Source: Gigantopelta aegis (lineage: Eukaryota > Mollusca > Gastropoda > Neomphalida > Peltospiridae). Taken from it: a stretch of DNA of 64,000 nt. How positions within the stretch are numbered: position 1 is the stretch's first letter; each line of letters opens with the position of its first letter. The position numbers and the translations under genes are program-made. This document shows, in pieces, positions 53,320 to 61,801 of this stretch. The notes under the pieces were generated by a model. That model was not told the DNA's origin, did not search any database, and saw only the letters and a list, made by a program, of their open reading frames with translations. The stretch covers positions 1,529,672 through 1,593,671 of the forward strand of contig NC_054704.1 of NCBI RefSeq assembly GCF_016097555.1, read 5' to 3'.

Positions 53320-56300
53320 TGTCTATGATTATTAATGCTATTGTGTTGATGTTTATAAAATTGTATTGTTAGTGTGATTGTGTTGATGTTTATGTACTGT
53401 CTATTGTTCATGTGATTGTGTTGATGTTTATGTACTGTCTATTGTTAATGTAATTGTGAGTTTATATTTCATTTCAACTTATATCCAATTATGGTTCAAG
53501 CACGCTGTCCTGGGCACACACCTCAGCTATCTGGGCTGTCTGTCCTGGACAGTTGAGTTTGTTGTTAGTTGGTTAGTGGTTAGTGAGAGAGAAGAGGGTG
53601 TAGTGGCCTTACACCTACCCATTGAGCCCTTAAGAACTCGCTCTGGGCTGGAGCTGGTACCGGGCTGTGAACCCTGTACCTACCAGCCTGTAGTCCGATG
53701 GCTTAACCACTGCGTCACCAAAGCCAGTTGTGTTTATATACTGTCTGTTGTTAATGTGATTATGTGTTTATATACTGTCTATAATGTGATTGTGTGTTAG
53801 TATACTATATTGTTAATGTGATTGTGTTGTTTACATACTGTCTATTGTTAAAGAAATACTGTCATGGATTTAAGGACCTTATTTCTCTAAAAATGGATAA
53901 TAAATAAAAATTACATTAATTGTTGGAAACCAAATCTATCTATCGCATCACCTTAACTGAACCATGATGGAGTGAAATCCATGTCATCCCTCTTTGCAAT
54001 TTTAGTTTTTGAATTATGGACCATTGCCATAATTCAATTATTTTTACAAAATGTCATTAATAAATGGAATATGGTGGTTATAAAGATGGTTGAATAAAGT
54101 ACATTTAGGGACAAATCAAATTATTTTTGTTCAGGTAATACTTTGTTACACCATTAAATAGGTCAGTGGTCTGTGACAATATACCGTTAATGTGATTGTG
54201 TGTTTGTATACTGTCTATTGTTAATGTGATTGTGTTGTTTATATACTGTCTATTGACATCATTGTGTGTTTATATACTGTATTGTTCACATCACTGTGTG
54301 TTTTATATACTGTCTACTGTTAATGTGATTGTTTTGATATTTATATACTGTCTATTGTTAACGTGATTGTGTTGATGTTTCAGTTGATGACAAAGGAAAT
54401 GCCTTCAGTGACTGATGCTGATTCAGAACTCAATGAACAGGTTCGTCATTGACAGTGATTAGTCCTTGAAACAAATAACGTGGGGATATATGATCATTTT
54501 GCAAATTATCTCTCTTAATCCTTCATTAGTATTACAAACAAGAACTTTGCTTGTATTCCACTAATTTATATACAGTCTTCTCCATTTTTTCTTTTTCTGT
54601 TTTACATAATTATTTAACAGTCGTACAGCAATTTGTTCATCACACTTTATTTTTAGTTACATATTGTAACATAAAACAACTAAAAAATTAATGTGTTTGA
54701 TTGTTCTATAATTTGAAAATGACAATTGTATAATATATTGTAAGTACTTCTGTTGTAATCAGCTGAAGAAGACCGTGGAAGAGTTAAACAGTGCCTTAGA
54801 AACCAAAGATGAACTTCTTCAACGCTGTCATGAACTCGATATGCAGGTACTCTGTCGCACTTTTAAAGTTTATGATAAATACTCCCACCATCATGTAGCA
54901 TTCTTTACTACTGCAAAACAAATCAACTACAGTTTTAATAAACTCACATTCTCACTTTCCCATCTTATAACATTGTTTACAAAATACAAAACACAAACAA
55001 AAGCCGTTTCAATAAACCGTATCAATGAATATGACCATCTGCCTTGATGTAACACACAAGTCTTTGTTGCTGTCTGTTTAGTTACGTTGTACGAGTAAAA
55101 AGTTCAGAAGCAGAACATTGTCAGATTCATAATGACTAACATATAAAAATATCTGGCTAATGACATAGGTTATCAGCTTTATCGTGTGAAGGTAAGAATT
55201 ACACAGCTAATGAATGGCCATTACACAAGTGGTATTACACAGCTAATGAATGGCCATTACACAAGTGGTATTACACAGCTAATGAATGGCCATTACACAA
55301 GTGGTATTACACAGCTAATGAATGGCCATTACACAAGTGGTATTACACAGCTAATGAATGGCCATTACACAAGTGGTATTACACAGCTAATGAATGGCCA
55401 TTACACAAGTGGTATTACACAGCTAACGAATGGCCATTACACAAGTGGTATTACACAGCTAACGAATGACCATTACACAAGTGGTATTACACAGCTAATG
55501 AATGGCCATTACACAAGTGGTATTACTTACATAGATGTTACCCATTAATGTTTAGGACAACACAGTATTTTTGACAGACTTGTTGACATTGATTCATGAG
55601 AAGAGTCGTAACTTTATCAGTATGTTCCTTTTGATTCTGTCATGTGCAGAGATACAGTTTTGAATACGCTAACTGTTTAGTTCAGATATATACAGGAGTT
55701 ACTGTATTGCCGAGCCACATTTTACTGAAACATGTCCTGTTTCCTCTATTGCTGTGATTGATTTTCCTTCAGGTTGCCTCTCTCTCTGAGGAGCGGACCA
55801 CTCTGTCGATTGAGAACGAGAGGATGGCTGAACGACTTCACCAGATGGAGTGTACCGATGACCCAAGGTAAGCGGAATGTCTTGGAGCTCACAGTTACTT
55901 CATTCATAATCATCTTACAACAAACTCTATTGGCTGATGTCTCTTGGATAAAGAGACAACATCAAATATTGTTTCTTGTGAAAAGACATAACGTAGCCCA
56001 GTGGTAAAGTGCTTGCTTACTGTGTGGTTGGTCTAGGACTGATTCTCGTTGGTTGGCCCATTGGGCTATTTCTCGTTCCAACCAGTGCACCATGACTGGT
56101 ATATCAAAGGCAGTGGTATGTGTTATCTGTGGGATGGTGCACCATGACTGGTATATCAAAGGCAGTGGTATGTGTTATCTGTGGGATGGTGCACCATGAC
56201 TGGTATATCAAAGGCAGTGGTATGTGTTATCTGTGGGATGGTGCAACATGACTGGTATATCAAAGGCAGTGGTATGTGTTATCTGTGGGATGGTGCAACA

Positions 56301-59300
56301 TGACTGGTATATCAAAGGCAGTGGTATGTGTTATCTGTGGGATGGTGCACCATGACTGGTATATCAAAGGCAGTGGTATGTGTTATCTGTGGGATGGTGC
56401 ACATAAAAGATCCAGTGCTTCTAATGAGCAAATGTAGCAGGTTTCCATTCATGGACTATATGCCAAAATTACCAAATGTTTGACATCCAATAGCTGATGA
56501 TTAAAAATCTATGTGCTCTAGTGGTGTCGTTAAACAAAACAAACTTTAACTCTTGTATCAAAATTATTTGTAATTTGTTTTTTAATTTATTGATTTGTTA
56601 AATCACAATTATTTAACATATTATGTTGTGGCCGTTATACATCAATAAATTCACAAACAATGGAATTCTATAGTCTGTTATAATTGCACAACTCATAATT
56701 CAGACTGCTCATAAATATACAGATTTCATCTTTGTTGTCTCCACATTCTGTAATGATATCAGTTCCTTCATATTATTGAAGGATAACATTTTGTTTTCAT
56801 GATGTCATCCAGTCGGAATCAATAAACTGTATAACAACAGAAAGTTTGTAATTATATTTGTTTAATTTAATATACACACATTATTGTTCATTTAGTAATC
56901 TTTTATAATTCTATTTTATTTGGTTAAACATTGTGGAATAAAATTCACTAAATTGCTGTGAATAATTTTGAACCAATTTTAACTCTGTATGGGCATTATC
57001 AGTATTTTAGGGTCCCCTGATAATAGAGACAAGACAGTTTGTAATAAAATCTTGCATGTATGTTATTTTTAGTAATCAATCCTGTAATAATAATCTTATT
57101 TATATCCATCATTAACCTGTTCTTTTAGTACTCCTCAGAGTTTTATTTCCAAATCTTATTTTCTATGTTTTTAGTACTCCCCAGAGTTTTATTTCCAAAT
57201 CTTATTTTCTATGTTTTTAGTACTCCCCAGAGTTTTATTTCCAAATCTTATTTTCTATGTTTTTAGTACTCCCCAGAGTTTTATTTCCAAATCTTATTTT
57301 CTATGTTTTTAGTACTCCTCAGAGTTTTATTTCCAAATCTTAGCTTCTATGTTTTTAGTACTCCTCAGAGTTTTATTTCCAAATCTTATTTTCTATGTTT
57401 TTAGTACTCCTCAGAGTTTTATTTCCAAATCTTAGGTTCTATGTTTTTAGTACTCCCCAGAGTTTTATTTCCAAATCTTAGGTTCTATGTTTTTAGTACT
57501 CCCCAGAGTTTTATTTCCAAATCTTATTTTCTATGTTTTTAGTACTCCTCAGAGTTTTATTTCCAAATCTTATTTTCTATGTTTTTAGTACTCCTCAGAG
57601 TTTTATTTCCAAATCTTAGGTTCTATGTTTTTAGTACTCCTCAAGAGTTTTATTTCCAAATCTTAGGTTCTATGTTTTTAGTACTCCTCAAGAGTTTTAT
57701 TTCCAAATCTTAGCTTCTATGTTTTTAGTACTCCTCAAGAGTTTTATTTCCAAATCTTAGGTTCTATGTTTTTAGTACTCCTCAAGAGTTTTATTTCCAA
57801 ATCTTAGCTTCTATGTTTTTAGTACTCCCCAGAGTTTTATTTCCAAATCTTATTTTCTATGTTTTTAGTACTCCCCAGAGTTTTATTACCAAATCTTATT
57901 TTCTATGTTTTTAGTACTCCTCAGAGTTTTATTTCCAAATCTTATTTTCTATGTTTTTAGTACTCCTCAGAGTTTTATTTCCAAATCTTAGGTTCTATGT
58001 TTTTAGTACTCCTCAAGAGTTTTATTTCCAAATCTTAGCTTCTATGTTTTTAGTACTCCTCAAGAGTTTTATTTCCAAATCTTAGGTTCTATGTTTTTAG
58101 TACTCCTCAAGAGTTTTATTTCCAAATCTTAGGTTCTATGTTTTTAGTACTCCCCAGAGTTTTATTTCCAAATCTTAGCTTCTATGTTTTTAGTACTCCT
58201 CAAGAGTTTTATTTCAAAATCTTAGCTTCTATGTTTTTAGTACTCCCCAGAGTTTTATTTCCAAATCTTATTTTCTATGTTTTTAGTACTCCCCAGAGTT
58301 TTATTTCCAAATCTTATTTTCTATGTTTTTAGTACTCCTCAGAGTTTTATTTCCAAATCTTATTTTCTATGTTTTTAGTACTCCTCAGAGTTTTATTTCC
58401 AAATCTTAGCTTCTATGTTTTTAGTACTCCCCAGAGTTTTATTTCCAAATCTTATTTTCTATGTTTTTAGTACTCCCCAGAGTTTTATTTCCAAATCTTA
58501 GGTTCTATGTTTTTAGTACTCCTCAAGAGTTTTATTTCCAAATCTTAGCTTCTATGTTTTTAGTACTCCCCAGAGTTTTATTTCCAAATCTTATTTTCTA
58601 TGTTTTTAGTACTCCCCAGAGTTTTATTACCAAATCTTATTTTCTATGTTTTTAGTACTCCTCAGAGTTTTATTTCCAAATCTTATTTTCTATGTTTTAG
58701 TACTCCTCAGAGTTTTATTTCCAAATCTTAGGTTCTATGTTTTTAGTACTCCTCAAGAGTTTTATTTCCAAATCTTAGCTTCTATGTTTTTAGTACTCCT
58801 CAAGAGTTTTATTTCCAAATCTTAGGTTCTATGTTTTTAGTACTCCTCAAGAGTTTTATTTCCAAATTTTAGGTTCTATGTTTTTAGTACTCCCCAGAGT
58901 TTTATTTCCAAATCTTAGCTTCTATGTTTTTAGTACTCCTCAAGAGTTTTATTTCCAAATCTTAGCTTCTATGTTTTTAGTACTCCCCAGAGTTTTATTT
59001 CCAAATCTTATTTTCTATGTTTTTAGTACTCCCCAGAGTTTTATTTCCAAATCTTATTTTCTATGTTTTTAGTACTCCCCAGAGTTTTATTTCCAAATCT
59101 TATTTTCTATGTTTTTAGTACTCCCCAGAGTTTTATTTCCAAATCTTAGGTTCTATGTTTTTAGTACTCCTCAAGAGTTTTATTTCCAAATCTTAGGTTC
59201 TATGTTTTTAGTACTCCTCAGAGTTTTATTTCCAAATCTTAGCTTCTATGTTTTTAGTACTCCCCAGAGTTTTATTTCCAAATCTTATTTTCTATGTTTT

Positions 59301-61801
59301 TAGTACTCCCCAGAGTTTTATTACCAAATCTTATTTTCTATGTTTTTAGTACTCCTCAGAGTTTTATTTCCAAATCTTATTTTCTATGTTTTTAGTACTC
59401 CTCAGAGTTTTATTTCCAAATCTTAGGTTCTATGTTTTTAGTACTCCTCAAGAGTTTTATTTCCAAATCTTAGCTTCTATGTTTTTAGTACTCCTCAAGA
59501 GTTTTATTTCCAAATCTTAGGTTCTATGTTTTTAGTACTCCTCAAGAGTTTTATTTCCAAATCTTAGGTTCTATGTTTTTAGTACTCCCCAGAGTTTTAT
59601 TTCCAAATCTTAGCTTCTATGTTTTTAGTACTCCTCAAGAGTTTTATTTCAAAATCTTAGCTTCTATGTTTTTAGTACTCCCCAGAGTTTTATTTCCAAA
59701 TCTTATTTTCTATGTTTTTAGTACTCCCCAGAGTTTTATTTCCAAATCTTATTTTCTATGTTTTTAGTACTCCTCAGAGTTTTATTTCCAAATCTTATTT
59801 TCTATGTTTTTAGTACTCCTCAGAGTTTTATTTCCAAATCTTAGCTTCTATGTTTTTAGTACTCCCCAGAGTTTTATTTCCAAATCTTATTTTCTATGTT
59901 TTTAGTACTCCCCAGAGTTTTATTTCCAAATCTTAGGTTCTATGTTTTTAGTACTCCTCAAGAGTTTTATTTCCAAATCTTAGCTTCTATGTTTTTAGTA
60001 CTCCCCAGAGTTTTATTTCCAAATCTTATTTTCTATGTTTTTAGTACTCCCCAGAGTTTTATTACCAAATCTTATTTTCTATGTTTTTAGTACTCCTCAG
60101 AGTTTTATTTCCAAATCTTATTTTCTATGTTTTAGTACTCCTCAGAGTTTTATTTCCAAATCTTAGGTTCTATGTTTTTAGTACTCCTCAAGAGTTTTAT
60201 TTCCAAATCTTAGCTTCTATGTTTTTAGTACTCCTCAAGAGTTTTATTTCCAAATCTTAGGTTCTATGTTTTTAGTACTCCTCAAGAGTTTTATTTCCAA
60301 ATTTTAGGTTCTATGTTTTTAGTACTCCCCAGAGTTTTATTTCCAAATCTTAGCTTCTATGTTTTTAGTACTCCTCAAGAGTTTTATTTCCAAATCTTAG
60401 CTTCTATGTTTTTAGTACTCCCCAGAGTTTTATTTCCAAATCTTATTTTCTATGTTTTTAGTACTCCCCAGAGTTTTATTTCCAAATCTTATTTTCTATG
60501 TTTTTAGTACTCCTCAGAGTTTTATTTCCAAATCTTATTTTCTATGTTTTTAGTACTCCTCAGAGTTTTATTTCCAAATCTTAGCTTCTATGTTTTTAGT
60601 ACTCCCCAGAGTTTTATTTCCAAATCTTATTTTCTATGTTTTTAGTACTCCCCAGAGTTTTATTTCCAAATCTTAGGTTCTATGTTTTTAGTACTCCTCA
60701 AGAGTTTTATTTCCAAATCTTAGGTTCTATGTTTTTAGTACTCCTCAAGAGTTTTATTTCCAAATCTTAGCTTCTATGTTTTTAGTACTCCTCAAGAGTT
60801 TTATTTCCAAATCTTAGGTTCTATGTTTTTAGTACTCCTCAAGAGTTTTATTTCCAAATCTTAGGTTCTATGTTTTTAGTACTCCTCAAGAGTTTTATTT
60901 CCAAATCTTAGCTTCTATGTTTTTAGTACTCCTCAGAGTTTTATTTCCAAATCTTAGGTTCTATGTTTTTAGTACTCCTCAAGAGTTTTATTTCCAAATC
61001 TTATTTTCTATGTTTTTAGTACTCCTGCAGGCAAGAGATATCATCAGCTGCAACAACAGATAGAAAAATTACAAGAAGAGGTTTATAAGTTAGAAGCAGG
61101 TATTTTGTTCTTAGCAACAGTATGTCTTCATTGACTTAACGTGACCTAATGTTGAATTTAAAAAATAGAAGTGTTTTCTCCCTTCCCAGGAGAAAGGGGA
61201 GAAGTTTGATTAAAAATAGGTTAGGTTTTGTCATGGTTTGCATTCATTCAGAAACGTTACAAATTATACATTCTGTTCAAATTGCAATATTTCATTGTCA
61301 GATACTACTTCTTTGGTAACTGTTGAATATTTTCATTAAATAAAGTAACTGATTATTAATGTTTCGCTGTTATGTTGAAATGAAGGTAATAATGAGTATT
61401 TTCTGGCTTTACTGAAATAAATCTGACCAAGAATTAAACACGATTTGACTGGCCACTGCATATGGCACATCGGACATGTACTGATGTATAGTCAGGTGCC
61501 AAAGTAAAATTATTAGTATTAATACACAACAATATAAATAAAATAAACCTTAAATAGTATATACTGACTGCCGTAAATGTTGTATTCTTTGTGCAAAGTT
61601 TTGAACAGCAAAGAACCTAAGTAATGTTTTGCTTTGTGTATATGGTCTCGTGATATATATTCTTGTGCAAAATAAACAAGTGCAATACATAGGAAGCGAA
61701 AATATTTGTGAAGTTCTGTCTATTTATTTTTTGCAGGAAAAGATGATTACAGAATAAAATATGAAGTTTTATTTAAAGAACATGCAGATTTGAAAAATAA
61801 G
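42173..61801 (+). CDS. HOOK: HOOK-family dynein adaptor, N-terminal part (11 exons, runs off window)
   Basis: Exons 42173-42211, 46581-46666, 47471-47540, 50867-50917, 51572-51623, 52616-52764, 54384-54440, 54763-54846, 55773-55867, 61020-61099 and 61737-61801 join in phase to exactly 276 codons. HOOK proteins link cytoplasmic dynein-dynactin to endosomal cargo; the N-terminal domain binds dynein light intermediate chain. Seen in order: [57 protein letters not shown] with QEYIQRIM and [17 protein letters not shown] (HOOK domain, to about residue 170), then coiled coil ([55 protein letters not shown]). Vertebrate HOOK1-3 have the same order; invertebrates usually have one gene, so I do not assign a paralogue number. 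The rest of the coiled coil and the cargo-binding tail lie beyond 64000. Confidence 0.95.
42423..42468. repeat. 46-base poly-C tract
   Basis: An uninterrupted C run in HOOK intron 1; on the other strand a poly-G run able to form quadruplexes. Its length in the assembly may be inexact. Confidence 0.95.
42530..42700 (+). mobile_element. tRNA-headed SINE (head type C)
   Basis: gtcatggttaagctatcg (box A region), gggtttgcatcccggtacc (box B region), then cagagtgagtttc, gggtaggtgtaagaccacta and tcttactaaccacta. Confidence 0.8.
43565..44585. mobile_element. hAT-like nonautonomous element, 1021 bp, 6-bp target duplication
   Basis: Ends cagggttgaaaatta and taattttcaaccctg are exact inverses. ttatat flanks both sides (43559-43564, 44586-44591). 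No transposase is encoded. It is in HOOK intron 1. Confidence 0.92.
44768..45870. repeat. Unidentified repeat with conserved hairpin
   Basis: It begins gtttaacgtgcccatatacc; catataccact and the stem-loop at 44810-44858 are shared with the 34331 and 34600 motifs. The following kilobase has higher GC than its surroundings and no recognisable protein. Its right limit is a guess. Confidence 0.5.
46581..46666 (+). CDS. HOOK: HOOK exon 2
   Basis: After gtactttcag: [19 protein letters not shown] then QAMAQVLQQ, phase 2, donor gtatgt. The choice of AT|gtatgt restores the Ile of the family's QVLxQI motif. Confidence 0.92.
46935..47408 (+). mobile_element. SINE (head A) interrupted by a MITE
   Basis: gcgggatgtagtccagtgg (box A) and tgatcgatccg (box B), then ttggttatttctcgttccag. 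The body is cut at ccagccag and resumes gccagtgcaccacacctggt, ending gtcgttaaacaaaacaaact. The cut is filled by 47039-47224. Confidence 0.9.
47039..47224. mobile_element. hAT-like MITE, copy 2, nested in a SINE
   Basis: Ends cagtgtttctgccag and ctggcagaaaccctg, with the 5-bp duplication gccag (47034-47038, 47225-47229). Removing it restores the SINE sequence seen at 48716. Related to 31968-32173. Confidence 0.92.
47471..47540 (+). CDS. HOOK: HOOK exon 3
   Basis: After ccttttccag: [17 protein letters not shown] then TNWRVK, donor gtaatt, phase 0. Confidence 0.93.
47694..47959. mobile_element. MITE with CAGTG/CACTG ends, 5-bp target duplication
   Basis: Ends cagtgttcgaaataagca and tgcttatttctatcactg; catat flanks both sides (47689-47693, 47960-47964). 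It is inserted in the first units of the 51-bp minisatellite. Related end at 35198. Confidence 0.87.
47960..48535. repeat. 51-bp minisatellite in HOOK intron 3
   Basis: About eleven units of catatacatattgctgtggc, atagatttcactgagtgtga, caaaatagtga, with small length changes. One earlier unit at about 47635-47693 is cut off by the MITE. Confidence 0.95.
48716..49047 (+). mobile_element. SINE (head A, tail A), full length, 13-bp target duplication
   Basis: Box A tagcccagtgg and box B-like gggattgatccc, body tttctcgttccagccagtgc, tail gtcgttaaataaaccatttt. The direct repeat ccattaggagtga lies at 48703-48715 and 49048-49060. Confidence 0.93.
49061..50042. other. HOOK intron 3, no gene seen
   Basis: AT-rich intron with no recognised element; words near 49840 (caccagtttggcaatttg) resemble sequence near 46235. 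Confidence 0.5.
50056..50446 (+). mobile_element. SINE (head B), full length, 13-bp target duplication
   Basis: Near-identical to 12281-12658 (box B ggttcggatcc, same body and tail) and keeps the catatgtttgacatccaata segment that copy lacks. The direct repeat actatgagttgtg lies at 50043-50055 and 50447-50459. Confidence 0.94.
50867..50917 (+). CDS. HOOK: HOOK exon 4
   Basis: After tgtttttag: [17 protein letters not shown], donor gtaagt, phase 0. KKIL is a HOOK-domain hallmark. Confidence 0.93.
51572..51623 (+). CDS. HOOK: HOOK exon 5
   Basis: After cgtattgcag: [17 protein letters not shown], phase 1, donor gtaagc. Confidence 0.92.
51656..51996. repeat. 38-bp minisatellite carrying acceptor-like sites, HOOK intron 5
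   Basis: Unit attgtttaccaggggaacac then gatgcatgttgtatttt, about nine copies plus a transition copy at 51991. The order of variant units (gatgc, aatgc, gatgc, ggtac, short) occurs twice, so a block of about 183 bp was duplicated. ccag|gggaacacga resembles the exon 6 acceptor and first exon bases. Confidence 0.95.
51997..52615 (+). repeat. 91-bp array of exon 6 acceptor plus partial exon 6, about 7 copies
   Basis: Each unit has a copy of the first 57 nt of exon 6 (gggagcacgagaaccctgca ... ctcatcctgggctgtg) followed by a 34-nt stretch (ttaatgtgtatgttgtatat, ttactgttatacag). Two units lack about 9-15 bp of the exon part. The real exon 6 follows the last unit. 91 is not a multiple of 3, so chains of units change frame. 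Confidence 0.96.
52616..52764 (+). CDS. HOOK: HOOK exon 6: core of the HOOK domain
   Basis: After ctgttattcag: (G)[33 protein letters not shown], then [15 protein letters not shown], donor gtgagt. It is the real exon because only this copy runs on through AVNCEEKQ to a donor and joins exon 7 in phase. Confidence 0.96.
52765..53053. repeat. 32-bp array of the exon 6 donor
   Basis: Starts at the exon 6 donor. Unit gtgagtcgtcccatcatgta then atctgttcacag, about nine copies that decay to the right. At least four copies keep gtgagt and four keep a ttcacag end, so a donor and an acceptor-like site abut at each junction. Confidence 0.95.
53050..53230. mobile_element. Left part of the TTAA-type MITE family
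   Basis: agaccctagttt, cttacattttattgtttaga, catctgaaagtg and accacaaaatgcattttttt match 39185-39370 in order. Confidence 0.78.
53276..53319. repeat. (AT)n microsatellite
   Basis: About 22 TA units. Confidence 0.97.
53325..54383. repeat. 38-bp array leading into the exon 7 acceptor
   Basis: Units attgttaatgtgattgtgtt, gatgtttatatactgtct lie at 53325-53460, 53735-53850 and 54175-54383. The last unit becomes gtgattgtgttgatgtttcag, the exon 7 acceptor. A SINE fragment and an unidentified repeat (about 53855-54170) interrupt the array. Confidence 0.85.
53560..53735 (-). mobile_element. tRNA-headed SINE (head type C)
   Basis: The reverse strand reads tgacgcagtggttaagccat, gtacagggttcacagccc (box B region), ccagagcgagttc-like sequence, tgggtaggtgtaaggccact and ctctctctcactaaccac. 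Confidence 0.82.
54384..54440 (+). CDS. HOOK: HOOK exon 7
   Basis: [19 protein letters not shown], phase 0 at both ends; LM completes the AIQELM motif. Confidence 0.93.
54763..54846 (+). CDS. HOOK: HOOK exon 8: start of coiled coil
   Basis: [20 protein letters not shown] then RCHELDMQ with heptad hydrophobics, acceptor tgtaatcag, donor gtactc. Confidence 0.94.
55198..55530. repeat. 36-bp minisatellite, 9 copies, HOOK intron 8
   Basis: Unit attacacagctaatgaatgg then ccattacacaagtggt. Units differ at only one or two bases. 36 is divisible by 3, so one frame stays open ([12 protein letters not shown] repeats), but no start or splice context makes it a gene. Each unit holds attacacag. Confidence 0.97.
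55773..55867 (+). CDS. HOOK: HOOK exon 9
   Basis: [18 protein letters not shown] then [13 protein letters not shown], phase 2, donor gtaagc. Confidence 0.93.
55988..56550 (+). mobile_element. SINE (head A) with internal 52-bp expansion, 6 units
   Basis: Box A tagcccagtgg and body ttctcgttccaaccagtgca, then catgactggtatatcaaagg ... gtgggatggtgcac repeated at 56091, 56143, 56195, 56247, 56299 and 56351, then the normal 3' part (accaaatgtttgacatccaa, gtcgttaaacaaaacaaact). Confidence 0.93.
56551..57127. other. HOOK intron 9, left part, no gene seen
   Basis: AT-rich sequence without a recognised element before the 46-bp array. Confidence 0.55.
57128..61019. repeat. 46-bp minisatellite built from the exon 10 acceptor, about 84 copies
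   Basis: Unit tactcctcagagttttattt, ccaaatcttattttctatgt, ttttag (46 bp; 47 with caaga). Variants are C/T in tactccYc, ttatt/ttagg/ttagc before ttctatg, and caga/caaga. The array ends exactly at the exon 10 acceptor. Rare variants (tatgttttag at 58691 and 60126; aaattttagg at 58864 and 60299; ttattacc at 57884 and 59319) recur at a distance of 1435 bp, so a block of about 31 units was duplicated. Confidence 0.97.
61020..61099 (+). CDS. HOOK: HOOK exon 10: coiled coil
   Basis: After ctatgtttttag: (S)[16 protein letters not shown] then [10 protein letters not shown], phase 1, donor gtattt. It matches the NT...KYxxxxLQLEQLQEE segment of vertebrate HOOKs. Confidence 0.94.
61645..61718. mobile_element. 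Arm of the 23119 hairpin MITE next to HOOK exon 11
   Basis: gcaaaataaacaagtgcaat, aggaagcgaaaat and tgtgaagttctgt match 23205-23262. It ends about 18 bp before the exon 11 acceptor. Confidence 0.82.
61737..61801 (+). CDS. HOOK: HOOK exon 11: coiled coil
   Basis: After tttttgcag: (G)[18 protein letters not shown] then KNK, phase 0, donor gttggt. DDYRI is conserved in HOOKs. Confidence 0.94.

Noticed and set aside
53456-53800. 114-codon frame starting [13 protein letters not shown]
   Set aside because: It crosses an antisense SINE fragment and minisatellite sequence in HOOK intron 6.
55186-55548. 120-codon frame of [12 protein letters not shown] repeats
   Set aside because: Due to a 36-bp unit divisible by three; it lies in an intron with no similarity to a protein.
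57128-61019. Repeated 64-codon frames ([13 protein letters not shown]...)
   Set aside because: They arise from reading the 46-bp minisatellite over four units; there is no gene context.
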